From NCBI RefSeq assembly GCF_003336745.1, contig NZ_QGMX01000004.1:124001-188000 (forward strand): a stretch of 64,000 nucleotides of DNA, read 5' to 3'. A model generated the notes under the pieces. The model searched no databases and had not been told where the DNA came from. It worked only from the letters and a program-made list of their open reading frames with translations. The DNA comes from Thermus caldifontis (GTDB lineage: Bacteria > Deinococcota > Deinococci > Deinococcales > Thermaceae). Below, in pieces: positions 54,331 through 62,240 of the stretch (position 1 is the stretch's first letter; every line of letters starts with the position of its first letter). A program made the translations under genes and the position numbers.

Positions 54331-55176
54331 TCAGCGGCCCGGGGGCAGAAGGGTGAGGAGGTCCCCCTCCCGCAAGGGGGTGGCCAGGCCCTCGAGGTAG
54401 CGCACATCCCGGCCGTTGAGGAGGACCGTCCAACGAGGCCGAAGGCGCCAGAAGGTCTTGGGTTCCAACCAAAGCCCCGCCTCCTCCTCGGCGGCCAGGG
54501 CCTCCAGGGCCAGGTCCCTGAGGGCGGGGTTTACGGCAAAGGCCTTGAAGAGCGCCTCCCCCACGCTTCCTGCCCGCAAGGAAAGGGGCCTGGGCAAGGC
54601 GGGGTGGGCCAGGCCCAAGGCCTGAAGGCGCACCGCCGTCTTGCCCTCCCTCAGGGCCGAGGCAGCGTCAAACCCTTTCCGCATCACCTCCTCTTGGGCG
54701 GAGAGGTAGACGAGCCAGGGGCGCACATCCCGCACCCTCTCCGCCACGTACCGCCCCACCTGGGCGAAGGAAAGGCCCACGTACTCGGGGGGAATCCAGG
54801 CTCCCTTGGGGCCCAAGCCCCCGTGCCAGAGCCCCGCCCGGTACACCTCCCGGGCGAACTCCACCGAGGTGTCCACCCCGATGGTGCGGGCCAGCCAGGC
54901 GGAGAAAAAGGCCCGCCGCAAGTAAAGCTCCTCCTCCTTAACCCTCCCCTCCCAGCCTAGGGCCCGGGCGGTACCCGGGTGGCGGCTTAAGTGGTCGTAG
55001 ACCCCCGCCACAAAGGAAGCTGCTCCCTCCAGGAGTCTTTCCGCATCCAGGCGCATGGCCCTCTTTTCCTCTTCCCCTACGCCGCCAAAGGCGAGGAGGT
55101 CGGCAAAGACCTCCTCGGGCAGAGGCGGAAGGTCCAGGACAAGGGCTTCCTCAGGCGGTGAGGCCAGCCTTTTCAT
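54331..55176 (-). CDS. Protoglobin domain fused to a MoaD/ThiS-like domain
   Basis: A 281-residue protein. Residues about 15-185 look like a protoglobin/globin-sensor haem domain, with proximal-His candidate His118 (YRAGLWHGGLG) followed by the PPEY segment. Residues about 198-281 look like a MoaD/ThiS beta-grasp domain (SVGEALFKAF, VLLNGRDVRYLEGLATPL, GDLLTLLPPGR). The family's C-terminal Gly-Gly, needed for thiocarboxylation, is replaced by Gly-Arg, so sulfur transfer is doubtful. The ATG at 55176 overlaps the upstream gene by 4 nt; a longer in-frame start has no similarity. Sensing or binding NO or O2 is a plausible role. Confidence 0.72.
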   Translation of the reverse strand: MKRLASPPEEALVLDLPPLPEEVFADLLAFGGVGEEEKRAMRLDAERLLEGAASFVAGVYDHLSRHPGTARALGWEGRVKEEELYLRRAFFSAWLARTIGVDTSVEFAREVYRAGLWHGGLGPKGAWIPPEYVGLSFAQVGRYVAERVRDVRPWLVYLSAQEEVMRKGFDAASALREGKTAVRLQALGLAHPALPRPLSLRAGSVGEALFKAFAVNPALRDLALEALAAEEEAGLWLEPKTFWRLRPRWTVLLNGRDVRYLEGLATPLREGDLLTLLPPGR

Positions 55177-55610
55177 CCTCCCCTCCTTTCTCTCTCCTCG
55201 CGCATTTTCCTCAGCATATCCCCCGTGACCACCCGCCTGTGCATGGCGGAGGCAAAGACCAAGGTGGCCAGGAGCTGAAGCCCACCGGACACCGCAAGCC
55301 AAGGGCGCAGGCCCTCCTGGCCTAGGAGGTGGAGAGGCTCCAGGGCAAGCCTTAGAAGTAGGCCAGCGTTGAGAAGAACAAAGGTGAGCCCCTCGAGGCG
55401 ATCCTGCCTCAGGCCCCCGGGCCTGGGCATCATCCAGTAAGCCACCCCCATCACCATCTGCAGGAAAAAGCCCACCAGCCCGGCGTGCACGTGGGAAGGG
55501 CGGAAGGACCCCACCAGGTTGGGGAAGAGGTAAAAGAGGGTGCCCAAGAGAGCGGCGTAGAGGAGGTAGAAAAGGGCTGCCCGGATGAAGAGGAAGTGCC
55601 AGAAACCCAT
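55173..55610 (-). CDS. Four-helix membrane protein, haem-copper-oxidase-like fragment
   Basis: A 145-residue protein with four predicted membrane helices. SHVHAGLVGFFLQMVMGVAYWMMPR resembles the histidine-bearing helix of NorB/CcoN-type oxidases in pieces (HVHAGLVGF, GVAYWMMPR), but the protein is far too short to be a full subunit I. It may be a small accessory membrane protein, comparable with the extra membrane protein NorH known from Thermus nor operons, although I cannot confirm that identity. Coupled to the protoglobin gene. Confidence 0.65.
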   Translation of the reverse strand: MGFWHFLFIRAALFYLLYAALLGTLFYLFPNLVGSFRPSHVHAGLVGFFLQMVMGVAYWMMPRPGGLRQDRLEGLTFVLLNAGLLLRLALEPLHLLGQEGLRPWLAVSGGLQLLATLVFASAMHRRVVTGDMLRKMREERERRGG

Positions 55611-55623
55611 GGGCCTAGAGGGC

Positions 55624-56445
55624 CTACCCCCCTTTTCGGATCAGGATCTTCACCTGCCCCGGGCCCAGGTCCTTGAGAAGGTAGGCGTGCCCCTCCTCCT
55701 CGAGGCGGGCCAGGAGGTGCACGGGACGGCGCACGTGGTGGACCAGGAGCTTCTCCCCGGGCTTCAGTTTGGCAAGGGCCTCCAGGATCCGCATCATGGG
55801 CAAGGGAGGCTCTAAATTTTCCTCAATGTAAACCTCGGCCTGGTAGCTTTCCCAGTCCACCTCACTAAGGGCAGGGCTGGAAGGGACACCGCCCCCTTTC
55901 CCCGCCCCCTGGCGGTAAAAGTGCACCCGGTAGTGCCTCTCCCCAAGCCGCTCGCACCAGGCCAAAAAGCCCTGCTTCCCCAGGACCTTGTAAAGGGGAA
56001 TCGGCTCAAAGAGCACCTCCAGAACCAGCTTCTCCCCCGGCTTCACCTCCTGGGCCGCCGCCATGATGGCCTGGAAGGGTTCCCCTCCCTTCTCCAGAAT
56101 GGGCCGCACGTCCAGGTGGAAACCTAGGGGAGCGGAAAGCCAAGAGGGAGGGGGTGTACCCAGGAGGCTTTCCCCTTCCCTGGCCACCGGCACCGCCGGC
56201 CCGGCCTCCACCCCCAAGGCCCGGTTGAGGCGAGCCACCAGTTCCTCCGGCTCTAGCCCCCCGATCCTGGCCGCCTGGGCCACGGTGACCAAGTTGGGCA
56301 TAGTCCTGCGCAAGAGGGGGTTTTTGAGCTTCTGGAAGGCGGGACTCGCCTCCACCAGGACCTCGAGGAGGTGGGGCCAGCGCCTTAAGACCTCGGCCAC
56401 CTTCATCTCGGGCCGGACTACCTCTTGCCGATCCTCACCCGCCAT
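55624..56445 (-). CDS. DUF1858-DUF2249-DUF2249 protein
   Basis: A 273-residue protein with an N-terminal DUF1858 helical domain (about 12-75, VAEVLRRWPHLLEVLVEASPAF in pieces) and two DUF2249 domains (about 100-178 and 195-270). Each DUF2249 carries a LDVRPI- or LEPPLPMMRI-type start and a GEKLxLxxxFEPIPLY or GEKLLVHHVRRPVHL strand. DUF2249 proteins commonly neighbour hemerythrin, NnrS and denitrification genes; the function is unknown. It overlaps the preceding single-domain DUF2249 gene by 28 nt. Confidence 0.8.
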   Translation of the reverse strand: MAGEDRQEVVRPEMKVAEVLRRWPHLLEVLVEASPAFQKLKNPLLRRTMPNLVTVAQAARIGGLEPEELVARLNRALGVEAGPAVPVAREGESLLGTPPPSWLSAPLGFHLDVRPILEKGGEPFQAIMAAAQEVKPGEKLVLEVLFEPIPLYKVLGKQGFLAWCERLGERHYRVHFYRQGAGKGGGVPSSPALSEVDWESYQAEVYIEENLEPPLPMMRILEALAKLKPGEKLLVHHVRRPVHLLARLEEEGHAYLLKDLGPGQVKILIRKGG

Positions 56446-56636
56446 ACCTCCGGTCCCTCCTCCAGGTACGCCCAGTCCACCTGCCCCGGCCTTTCCGCCA
56501 TGAGCTGGTAGTAAAGGGGCTTAGGGTCGTGGTCGTTGACCAGGACAAAGCTCTCTCCGGCCTTCAGGTTGTCAAACAAAGCGAAAATCCGGGGATGCCG
56601 CTCCCGGGGAGGTAGGTTACGCACATCCAGCTCCAT
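56418..56636 (-). CDS. Small DUF2249 protein
   Basis: A 72-residue single DUF2249 domain (LDVRNLPPRERHPRIF; GESFVLVNDHDPKPLYYQ), the TusA-like fold with a HDPKPL motif typical of this family. First gene of the nitrogen-oxide accessory set. An FNR-type box is centred about 42 bp before its ATG, and a strong hairpin separates it from narK2 upstream. Confidence 0.82.
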   Translation of the reverse strand: MELDVRNLPPRERHPRIFALFDNLKAGESFVLVNDHDPKPLYYQLMAERPGQVDWAYLEEGPEVWRVRIGKR

Positions 56637-56670
56637 GCTTTAAGCCTCGCCTGCCTCTCCCTTCCCCGCC

Positions 56671-56684
56671 ATGACCTGGGTCAA
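56671..56684. promoter_or_regulatory. FNR/CRP-type box before the DUF2249 gene
   Basis: On the minus strand TTGACCCAGGTCAT, differing by one base from the box at 54310-54323 and at nearly the same distance (centre about 41.5 bp) from the start codon at 56636. Confidence 0.7.
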
Positions 56685-56691
56685 GGGAAGA

Positions 56692-56717
56692 CCCGGGCAA
56701 GGATGCCCTTGCCCGGG
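56692..56717 (-). terminator. Terminator at the end of the nar operon
   Basis: A perfect 11-bp stem (CCCGGGCAAGG / CCTTGCCCGGG, 4-nt loop) is followed on the minus strand by TCTTCCCTT. It insulates the FNR-box promoter from nar transcription. Confidence 0.75.
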
Positions 56718-56799
56718 AGCTTTCTCTAGCCGATCCTCGCTCTGGCTTGCTCTCCGACCACCCCGAGGTAGACCTTCCGGCAAAGCCTTATCGGGGCCC

Positions 56800-56822
56800 C
56801 CACCCTGGCCCTGCCAGGGTGG
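56800..56822 (-). other. Hairpin directly after narK2
   Basis: CCACCCTGG / CCAGGGTGG, 9 bp with a 5-nt loop, begins 8 nt after the narK2 stop. There is no T-tract, so it may protect the mRNA 3' end or help Rho-independent ending together with the hairpin at 56692-56717. Confidence 0.5.
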
Positions 56823-56829
56823 GGTGGCA

Positions 56830-58161
56830 TCAGCAGGGCTTCTCCGCCCCCTTGCGGGCGTAGTAGTACCAGTTCAGGAAGAGGTTCAAGGCGTAGAAGA
56901 CCATGAGGCCATAGAAGAAGGCGGTAAACCCTCCGGTGGCCTTCTGGGTGTAACCAGCAAGGGTAGAGAAGATGAAAGGCCCATAGGCAGCGATGGCCGC
57001 CGTCCAGCCGATAACCCCCCCCGCCTGCCTGGGCGGGAAGATCATGGGCATCTGCTTGAAGGTGCTGGCGTTCCCCACCCCGCTGAAGAAGAAGACCAGG
57101 AGCATGGAAAGGACAAAGAGGGGGAACTGCTCCAGGGAGGTGGGCCGGGTGAAGAGGGTGACCAGAAGGGCGGCAAAGAAGATCCCGATGGCGGAAACCT
57201 GGGTGACGATGGCCCCGCCGTAACGGTCCGAGATGGGCCCGGCGATGACGCGGGCTAAAGAGCCCACCAAGGGGCCTAAGAAGGCATACTTCAAGGGGTC
57301 TGGAGCCCCGTCAAACTTCCCGTAGACCTCCCGGATCAAAAGGGGAAAGATGGCGGAAAACCCGGAGAAGGAGCCGAAGGTCATGATGTAGAGGCTGGTC
57401 ATGATCCAGGTGTGTTTGTCCCGGAAGATGTCCAACTGCTCGCGGAAGTTGGCCCGCACCGGGACGCTCCTTAAGTACACCCAGGCCAGCCAAGACCCCA
57501 CGAGGACGAAGGGCACCCAGAGGAAGGTGGCGTTCTGGAGCCAGATGGGCTGGGAAACCCCGGGCTTCGGGGTAAAGGTTTGGGGCCCCCCCAGGAGGGA
57601 GCCGAAAAGGGCGAAGCCGATGACCCAGGGGGTCACGAACTGGACCACGGAAACCCCGAAGTTGCCGATCCCCGCCTGCAACCCCAGGGCCGTCCCCTGG
57701 AGGCGCTTGGGGAAGAAGTAGCTGGTGGAGGGCATGAAGCCGGAAAAGTTCCCCCCACCGATCCCCGCCAAAAAGGCCAAGAGGAGAAGGATCCAGTAGG
57801 GGGTGTGGGTGTTTTGCACGGCAAAGCTCCAGCCCAGCAAGGGTATGAGCAAAAGCAAGGTGGAAAGAGTCACCAGGTGCCGGGTGCCCAAGATGGGGGG
57901 CAAAAAGGTCCAGATGATGCGCAAGGTGCCTCCCGCCAGTCCCGGCATAGCGGTGAGCCAGAAAAGCTGGAGGGTGGAAAGCTCAAACCCCACCTTGGGA
58001 AGCCGGACCACCAGGGCGCTCACCACGAACCAGGTGATGAAGGCCAGGGTGAGGTTAAAGGTGGTGATCCAGAGGGTGCGCCAGGCCAAGGCGGGATCCC
58101 AGCGCTTGGGGTCCTCGGGGTTCCATTCGGGGATCCAGGTGCCCTTGTAAGCCTTTATCAT
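56830..58161 (-). CDS. narK2: Nitrate/nitrite transporter NarK2
   Basis: A 443-residue, 12-helix major-facilitator protein of the NarK family, with a short cytosolic N-terminal extension before helix 1. AGIGGGNFSGFMPSTSYFFPKR is the nitrate-signature region (seen as GGGNFSGFMPS) and GGVIGWTAAIAAYGPF the second. Thermus nar operons carry two such transporters, thought to differ in nitrate uptake and nitrite export. It overlaps narK1 by 4 nt and has GAAAGGAG before the ATG. Confidence 0.92.
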   Translation of the reverse strand: MIKAYKGTWIPEWNPEDPKRWDPALAWRTLWITTFNLTLAFITWFVVSALVVRLPKVGFELSTLQLFWLTAMPGLAGGTLRIIWTFLPPILGTRHLVTLSTLLLLIPLLGWSFAVQNTHTPYWILLLLAFLAGIGGGNFSGFMPSTSYFFPKRLQGTALGLQAGIGNFGVSVVQFVTPWVIGFALFGSLLGGPQTFTPKPGVSQPIWLQNATFLWVPFVLVGSWLAWVYLRSVPVRANFREQLDIFRDKHTWIMTSLYIMTFGSFSGFSAIFPLLIREVYGKFDGAPDPLKYAFLGPLVGSLARVIAGPISDRYGGAIVTQVSAIGIFFAALLVTLFTRPTSLEQFPLFVLSMLLVFFFSGVGNASTFKQMPMIFPPRQAGGVIGWTAAIAAYGPFIFSTLAGYTQKATGGFTAFFYGLMVFYALNLFLNWYYYARKGAEKPC

Positions 58162-59486
58162 GGGCGGTCTCCTTTCAGTTCAAACTCGTTTTTCAGGTGC
58201 TTGGCCTCCTGCTGCAGGAGTTGCACCACGGTGATGTGCATCCACAGGAAGCTGATGGCCGTGAGCAGGAAAAGCACGAAGAAGGTCATCTGGGGCAGGC
58301 CCGTCCAGGCCTGGGCGTAGGCGAAAAGGGGCGGCAGGAAGAAACCCCCCAAGGCCCCCAGCATCCCCACCAGGCCCCCCACCGCCCCCACGTCCTTGGG
58401 GAAGTAGGTGGGGATGTGCTTGTAGACCGCCGCCTTGCCCACCCCCATGCCCACGCCGATCAGGAACACAAGGGCGGTGAAGAGCCAAACGTTCATGGTG
58501 AACTGCATGACCTCCTTTGTTCCTTGCTTGGTGTAAAGAACGATATGCCCCTCGGGCATCATGAGGATTCCTGAGGCCAGTCCGATGATGCCAAAGGTCC
58601 AGTACATGACCCGCCGGGCCCCAAAGCGGTCGGAAAGGTAGCCCCCAAGGGGCCTTAAGAGGCTTGCGGGGAAGATGAAAAGGGCGGTGAGAAGAGCCGC
58701 CTCATGGAGGGGCAGGCCGAAGACATCCACGTAGTACTTGGGAAGCCAGGCGCTTAGGGCCACATAGGCCCCGAAGACCACCACGTAGTAGAGGCTGAAG
58801 CGCCAGACCCTCACGTACCTAAGTGGCCTTAACATCTCCAGGAAAGGCCTTCCCTGGCCCGGGCGCTTATCCTGCCTGGGGGTGCCGAACCACATGAGAA
58901 AGCCCATGAGCACCAAAAGCACCGCATAGAGGAAGGGAACGAAGCGCCAGCCCCCAGGGATCAAGCCTCCCAGGTAGCCCGCTGGCGGGATGCTGGCGAT
59001 GAGGGCCGGCCCGATGAACTTGGTGACGCTGGCCCCCACGTTGCCTGCGCCAAAGACCCCCAGGGCAAAGCCCTGCTGCTCCTTTGGGAACCAAGCGGAG
59101 TTCCAGGCGATGCCCACGCTGAAGGAATTGCCGGCAAAGCCCACCAAGAAAGCGTAAAGAAGGAGTTCCTGATAGCTTCCCGCCCGGGAGACCAGATAGG
59201 CGGGAATGGCGGTGAAGAAGAGCATGAGGGTGAAGACCAGCCGCCCCCCGTACCGGTCGGTGAGGATCCCGGCGAAAAGCCGCCACAGAGAGCCATTCAA
59301 GATGGCCACCGCCGAGAGCCAGGAAAGCTCTACGTCCGTGAGGCCAAACTCCTTGCGGATGGGGACCCCCAGCACCCCGAACATCAGCCACACCGCAAAC
59401 ATCACTGTGAAGCCGATGGTGGAGAGCCAAAGAACCCGGAGACGGTCAGGACGTTCTTTTTCCAGCTGAATGGGATCGTGAACCAT
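58158..59486 (-). CDS. narK1: Nitrate/nitrite transporter NarK1
   Basis: A 442-residue, 12-helix NarK-family transporter, paralogous to its downstream neighbour. GFAGNSFSVGIAWNSAWFPKEQQG (seen as GNSFSVGIAWNSAWF) and VGGLVGMLGALGGFFLPP are the two nitrate-signature regions. GAGGTGAACC precedes the ATG, and narI ends 3 nt upstream. Which of the pair is the symporter and which the antiporter cannot be decided here. Confidence 0.92.
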   Translation of the reverse strand: MVHDPIQLEKERPDRLRVLWLSTIGFTVMFAVWLMFGVLGVPIRKEFGLTDVELSWLSAVAILNGSLWRLFAGILTDRYGGRLVFTLMLFFTAIPAYLVSRAGSYQELLLYAFLVGFAGNSFSVGIAWNSAWFPKEQQGFALGVFGAGNVGASVTKFIGPALIASIPPAGYLGGLIPGGWRFVPFLYAVLLVLMGFLMWFGTPRQDKRPGQGRPFLEMLRPLRYVRVWRFSLYYVVVFGAYVALSAWLPKYYVDVFGLPLHEAALLTALFIFPASLLRPLGGYLSDRFGARRVMYWTFGIIGLASGILMMPEGHIVLYTKQGTKEVMQFTMNVWLFTALVFLIGVGMGVGKAAVYKHIPTYFPKDVGAVGGLVGMLGALGGFFLPPLFAYAQAWTGLPQMTFFVLFLLTAISFLWMHITVVQLLQQEAKHLKNEFELKGDRP

Positions 59487-59489
59487 GGT

Positions 59490-60167
59490 TCACCTCGCCA
59501 GCTTGCGCACCCAGATGACGATCTGCCAGGGCCTCAAGACGTAGCCCAAGGGCACCGTGATGATGTGGACCAGCCGGGAGAAGGGGAAGACTGCCAGGAA
59601 GACCCAGAAGTTGAAAACGTGGAGCTGGGTCCAGAAGGGCAGGTCGGCGATGAGTTCCGGCCGGGGTTTTAGGGTGAGGACGGACCAGAGGTACGGGGTC
59701 ATGACCGCGGGGAACCAGTAGCTCCCGTAGCGGTAAAAGAGGGCGGTGAGGACCCCGGAAAGGGCAGACACGAGGATTACCACCAAGACCAGGTAATCCA
59801 TGGAGGTGGAAGCCGCCCGCACCCGGGCCACGGAAAGCCTGCGGGTAAGAAGCACCCAGGTCCCCACCAAGGCCCAAAGCCCTAGGCCAAGCCCGGTGAT
59901 CTCCAAGAGGTAAAGCCTTATGGGCACAGCGTTCCAAAGAAGAAGCCCCTTGGGAATCAAAAGCGCCAGCAAATGGCCAAGGAGCACCAGGATCAGCCCC
60001 CAGTGCATGGCGATGGAGCCATAGAAGAGGCGCTTTTGCTCCAGAAGCTGGCTGGACTGGGCGGAAACGGAAAAGGGCCTATAGACCATGCGGTAGGCGG
60101 TGACCACCACCGCCAAGGTGAGGGCGATGTAGGGGAAGATGCCAAAAAGAAGCGCATTCCAGTTCAT
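59490..60167 (-). CDS. narI: Respiratory nitrate reductase, gamma subunit (cytochrome b)
   Basis: A 225-residue membrane subunit with five helices that takes electrons from quinol (or from NarC in Thermus) through b haems. Haem-ligand histidines are visible in MHWGLILVLLGHL (helix 2) and LHVFNFWVFLAVFPFSRLVH (helix 5, in pieces HVFNF and SRLVH). GGAGGTGAAGG precedes the ATG. Confidence 0.94.
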   Translation of the reverse strand: MNWNALLFGIFPYIALTLAVVVTAYRMVYRPFSVSAQSSQLLEQKRLFYGSIAMHWGLILVLLGHLLALLIPKGLLLWNAVPIRLYLLEITGLGLGLWALVGTWVLLTRRLSVARVRAASTSMDYLVLVVILVSALSGVLTALFYRYGSYWFPAVMTPYLWSVLTLKPRPELIADLPFWTQLHVFNFWVFLAVFPFSRLVHIITVPLGYVLRPWQIVIWVRKLAR

Positions 60168-60170
60168 CCT

Positions 60171-60683
60171 TCACCTCCTCGCCAAATCCCCCTGCAAAGC
60201 CTCCTGGACCCCCTCGAGGACCAGGAGATAAGGGTTCTTGGCGTCCAGGGTCTTGAGGGTTTTGTGCATCTCATTGAGGGCCTTGGGCAGGATTTCCAAG
60301 AGCTCAGGAAGGGGATGTTCGCACCGGGCCAGGTAGCGGAGGACGTTGGCCAGGTGGTCGGGAAGCTCGCTTCCTGGGTCCAGGTTGATCTCCCGATAGG
60401 CCCGCACCAAAGCCGCCAAAAGCTCTCCCCGCTGGTAGCTTTCCCCGTAAACGGCAAAGCCCACATAAGGGGCGGTGGTGGGGGTGAGGTCCAGGGTGCG
60501 GGTGTAGAGCTCCTCCCACTCCCCTAAGGAAAGCTCCTCTACCTGGCGCAGGAAACGCTCCAGTTTCTGCTTGGCCGGGCCCCTGGGGCAGGCGATCCAG
60601 CGCCGCCAAAGTTCCTCCATGCGGCCCGGCATGGGGTAGTCCAAGGCAAGGGCCAGGGTTTCCAAAAGGGTGGCGTTGCCCAT
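60171..60683 (-). CDS. narJ: Nitrate reductase assembly chaperone NarJ
   Basis: A 170-residue all-helical chaperone of the TorD/NarJ family that holds NarG until the molybdenum cofactor and Fe-S clusters are in. The segment TRTLDLTPTTAPYVGFAVYGES is the NarJ hallmark (seen as DLTPTTAPYVGF). GAGGAAACC precedes the ATG. It lies 3 nt before narI and 9 nt after narH. Confidence 0.93.
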   Translation of the reverse strand: MGNATLLETLALALDYPMPGRMEELWRRWIACPRGPAKQKLERFLRQVEELSLGEWEELYTRTLDLTPTTAPYVGFAVYGESYQRGELLAALVRAYREINLDPGSELPDHLANVLRYLARCEHPLPELLEILPKALNEMHKTLKTLDAKNPYLLVLEGVQEALQGDLARR

Positions 60684-60692
60684 GGTTTCCTC

Positions 60693-62228
60693 CTACTCGC
60701 CCCGCACGGGCGGCTGGATGTAGCCGAAGCCCGTCTCCCCCTTGTGGGCCAGGGGGTCCTTCCACACCTCCGCCGCCATCTCCCGGTGGTAGGGGGGCAG
60801 GACGAAACGCTCCTCCAGGGTGGGAAGGGTGGTGAGGCGGTAGATGGCCTCGGCCTCCTCGAGGGTGAGCCCCGCCTCCCGCAAGACCTTCTGGGCCCTC
60901 TCCGTCACACCGCCTTCCAGGCTTTCCTGCCGCTTCAGGATGCGCACCGCCAGCATCTTCTTAAGGGCGGGCACGATGAGGCTTTCGTTGCCGGCGGTGA
61001 AGAGGTTGGCCAGGTACTTCACCGGCATCCTGGCCTTTTCCAGGCTTTTGTAGACCTCAAAGTCCAGGTCGGTTTCCGGAAGGTCCAGCCGCACCAGCCC
61101 GTCCCTCCCCTGGCTCGCCCTCAGGGCCTTCTCCAGGGTGGACACCACCGGGGAAAGGGGCGGGACGTAGAACATCATGGCCAAGGTGCGGTACTCAGGG
61201 TGCAAGGGGAAGGCGAGCCGCCAGACCTTCACGAACTTGTAGATGGGGGAGTTCTGGGCCGCCTTGATCCAGCCCTCGTCAATGCCCTCGGCCTTGGCGG
61301 CGGCGATGACCTCGGGGTCAAAGGGGTCCAGGATGATCCCAAGCTGGGACTCCACCAGCCGGTCGTCGGGCACCATGGCCGCCTCGGGGATGCGGTCGGC
61401 ATCGTAGAGGAGCACCCCCATGTAGCGGATCCGCCCCACGCAGGAATGGGCGCAGGCCGGGGCCTGGCCGGTTTCCAAGCGGGGGAAACAGAGGATGCAC
61501 TTCTCGCTTTTGCCGGTGGCCCAGTTGTAGTAGACCTTCTTGTAGGGGCAGGCGGCCACGCACATCCGCCAGGCCTTGCACTTGTTCTCGTTGACCAATA
61601 CCACCCCGTCCTCCGCCCGCTTATAGATGGCCCCGGTAGGGCAGGCGGCCACGCAAGCGGGGTTCAGGCAGTGGTTGCAGATGCGGGGCAGGTACTGGAA
61701 GACCACCCCCTCGATCTCGGAAAGCTGGGCGCGCACCTCGGGGTCCAAACCCTTCAGGTTGGGGTCGTTTTGGGCGTAGAGGGGGCTTCCCCCTAGGTCA
61801 TCGTCCCAGTTGGGACCGGAGGCGGGGGTCATCACCTCCCCGGTGATCATGGAAACGGGAACCGCCGTGGGCTGGTCCTCCCCTTCTGGGCTGGTGAAGA
61901 GGTCGCTATAGCGGAAGGTGTAGGGGTCGTAGTAGTCGTCTATGGAGGGCAAGGCGGGGTTGAAGAAGAGGCGGAAAAGCCCCTGGGTGCGGGAGTGCAA
62001 GCGAAGGTCCAGGTGGCCGTCCTTATACTCCCAGCCCCCCTGGAAGCGGTCCTGGTCCTCCCAGCCCGTGGGATAGCCGGCACCAGGCCGGGTTTCCACG
62101 TTGTTCCACCACATGTACTCCGCGCCCTTGCGGTCGGTCCAGAGGTTCTTGCAGGCGATGGAGCAGGTGTGGCAGCCGATGCACTTGTCCAAGTGGAAGA
62201 GCATGGACATGTGGGTTCTAACCTTCAT
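60693..62228 (-). CDS. narH: Respiratory nitrate reductase, beta (Fe-S) subunit
   Basis: A 511-residue electron-transfer subunit carrying four clusters. The cysteine groups are CIGCHTCSIAC near the start, CNHCLNPACVAACPTG, CKAWRMCVAACPYKK and CILCFPRLETGQAPAC. The Trp in CKAWRMC replaces a ligand, which in this family marks the [3Fe-4S] cluster. It passes electrons from NarI to NarG. GGAGGAACGCC precedes the ATG. Confidence 0.97.
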   Translation of the reverse strand: MKVRTHMSMLFHLDKCIGCHTCSIACKNLWTDRKGAEYMWWNNVETRPGAGYPTGWEDQDRFQGGWEYKDGHLDLRLHSRTQGLFRLFFNPALPSIDDYYDPYTFRYSDLFTSPEGEDQPTAVPVSMITGEVMTPASGPNWDDDLGGSPLYAQNDPNLKGLDPEVRAQLSEIEGVVFQYLPRICNHCLNPACVAACPTGAIYKRAEDGVVLVNENKCKAWRMCVAACPYKKVYYNWATGKSEKCILCFPRLETGQAPACAHSCVGRIRYMGVLLYDADRIPEAAMVPDDRLVESQLGIILDPFDPEVIAAAKAEGIDEGWIKAAQNSPIYKFVKVWRLAFPLHPEYRTLAMMFYVPPLSPVVSTLEKALRASQGRDGLVRLDLPETDLDFEVYKSLEKARMPVKYLANLFTAGNESLIVPALKKMLAVRILKRQESLEGGVTERAQKVLREAGLTLEEAEAIYRLTTLPTLEERFVLPPYHREMAAEVWKDPLAHKGETGFGYIQPPVRGE

Positions 62229-62240
62229 GGCGTTCCTCCT

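Noticed and set aside
57580..58320. A 246-codon plus-strand frame opposite narK2 and narK1
   Set aside because: Hydrophilic antisense image of two membrane proteins, with no start signal.
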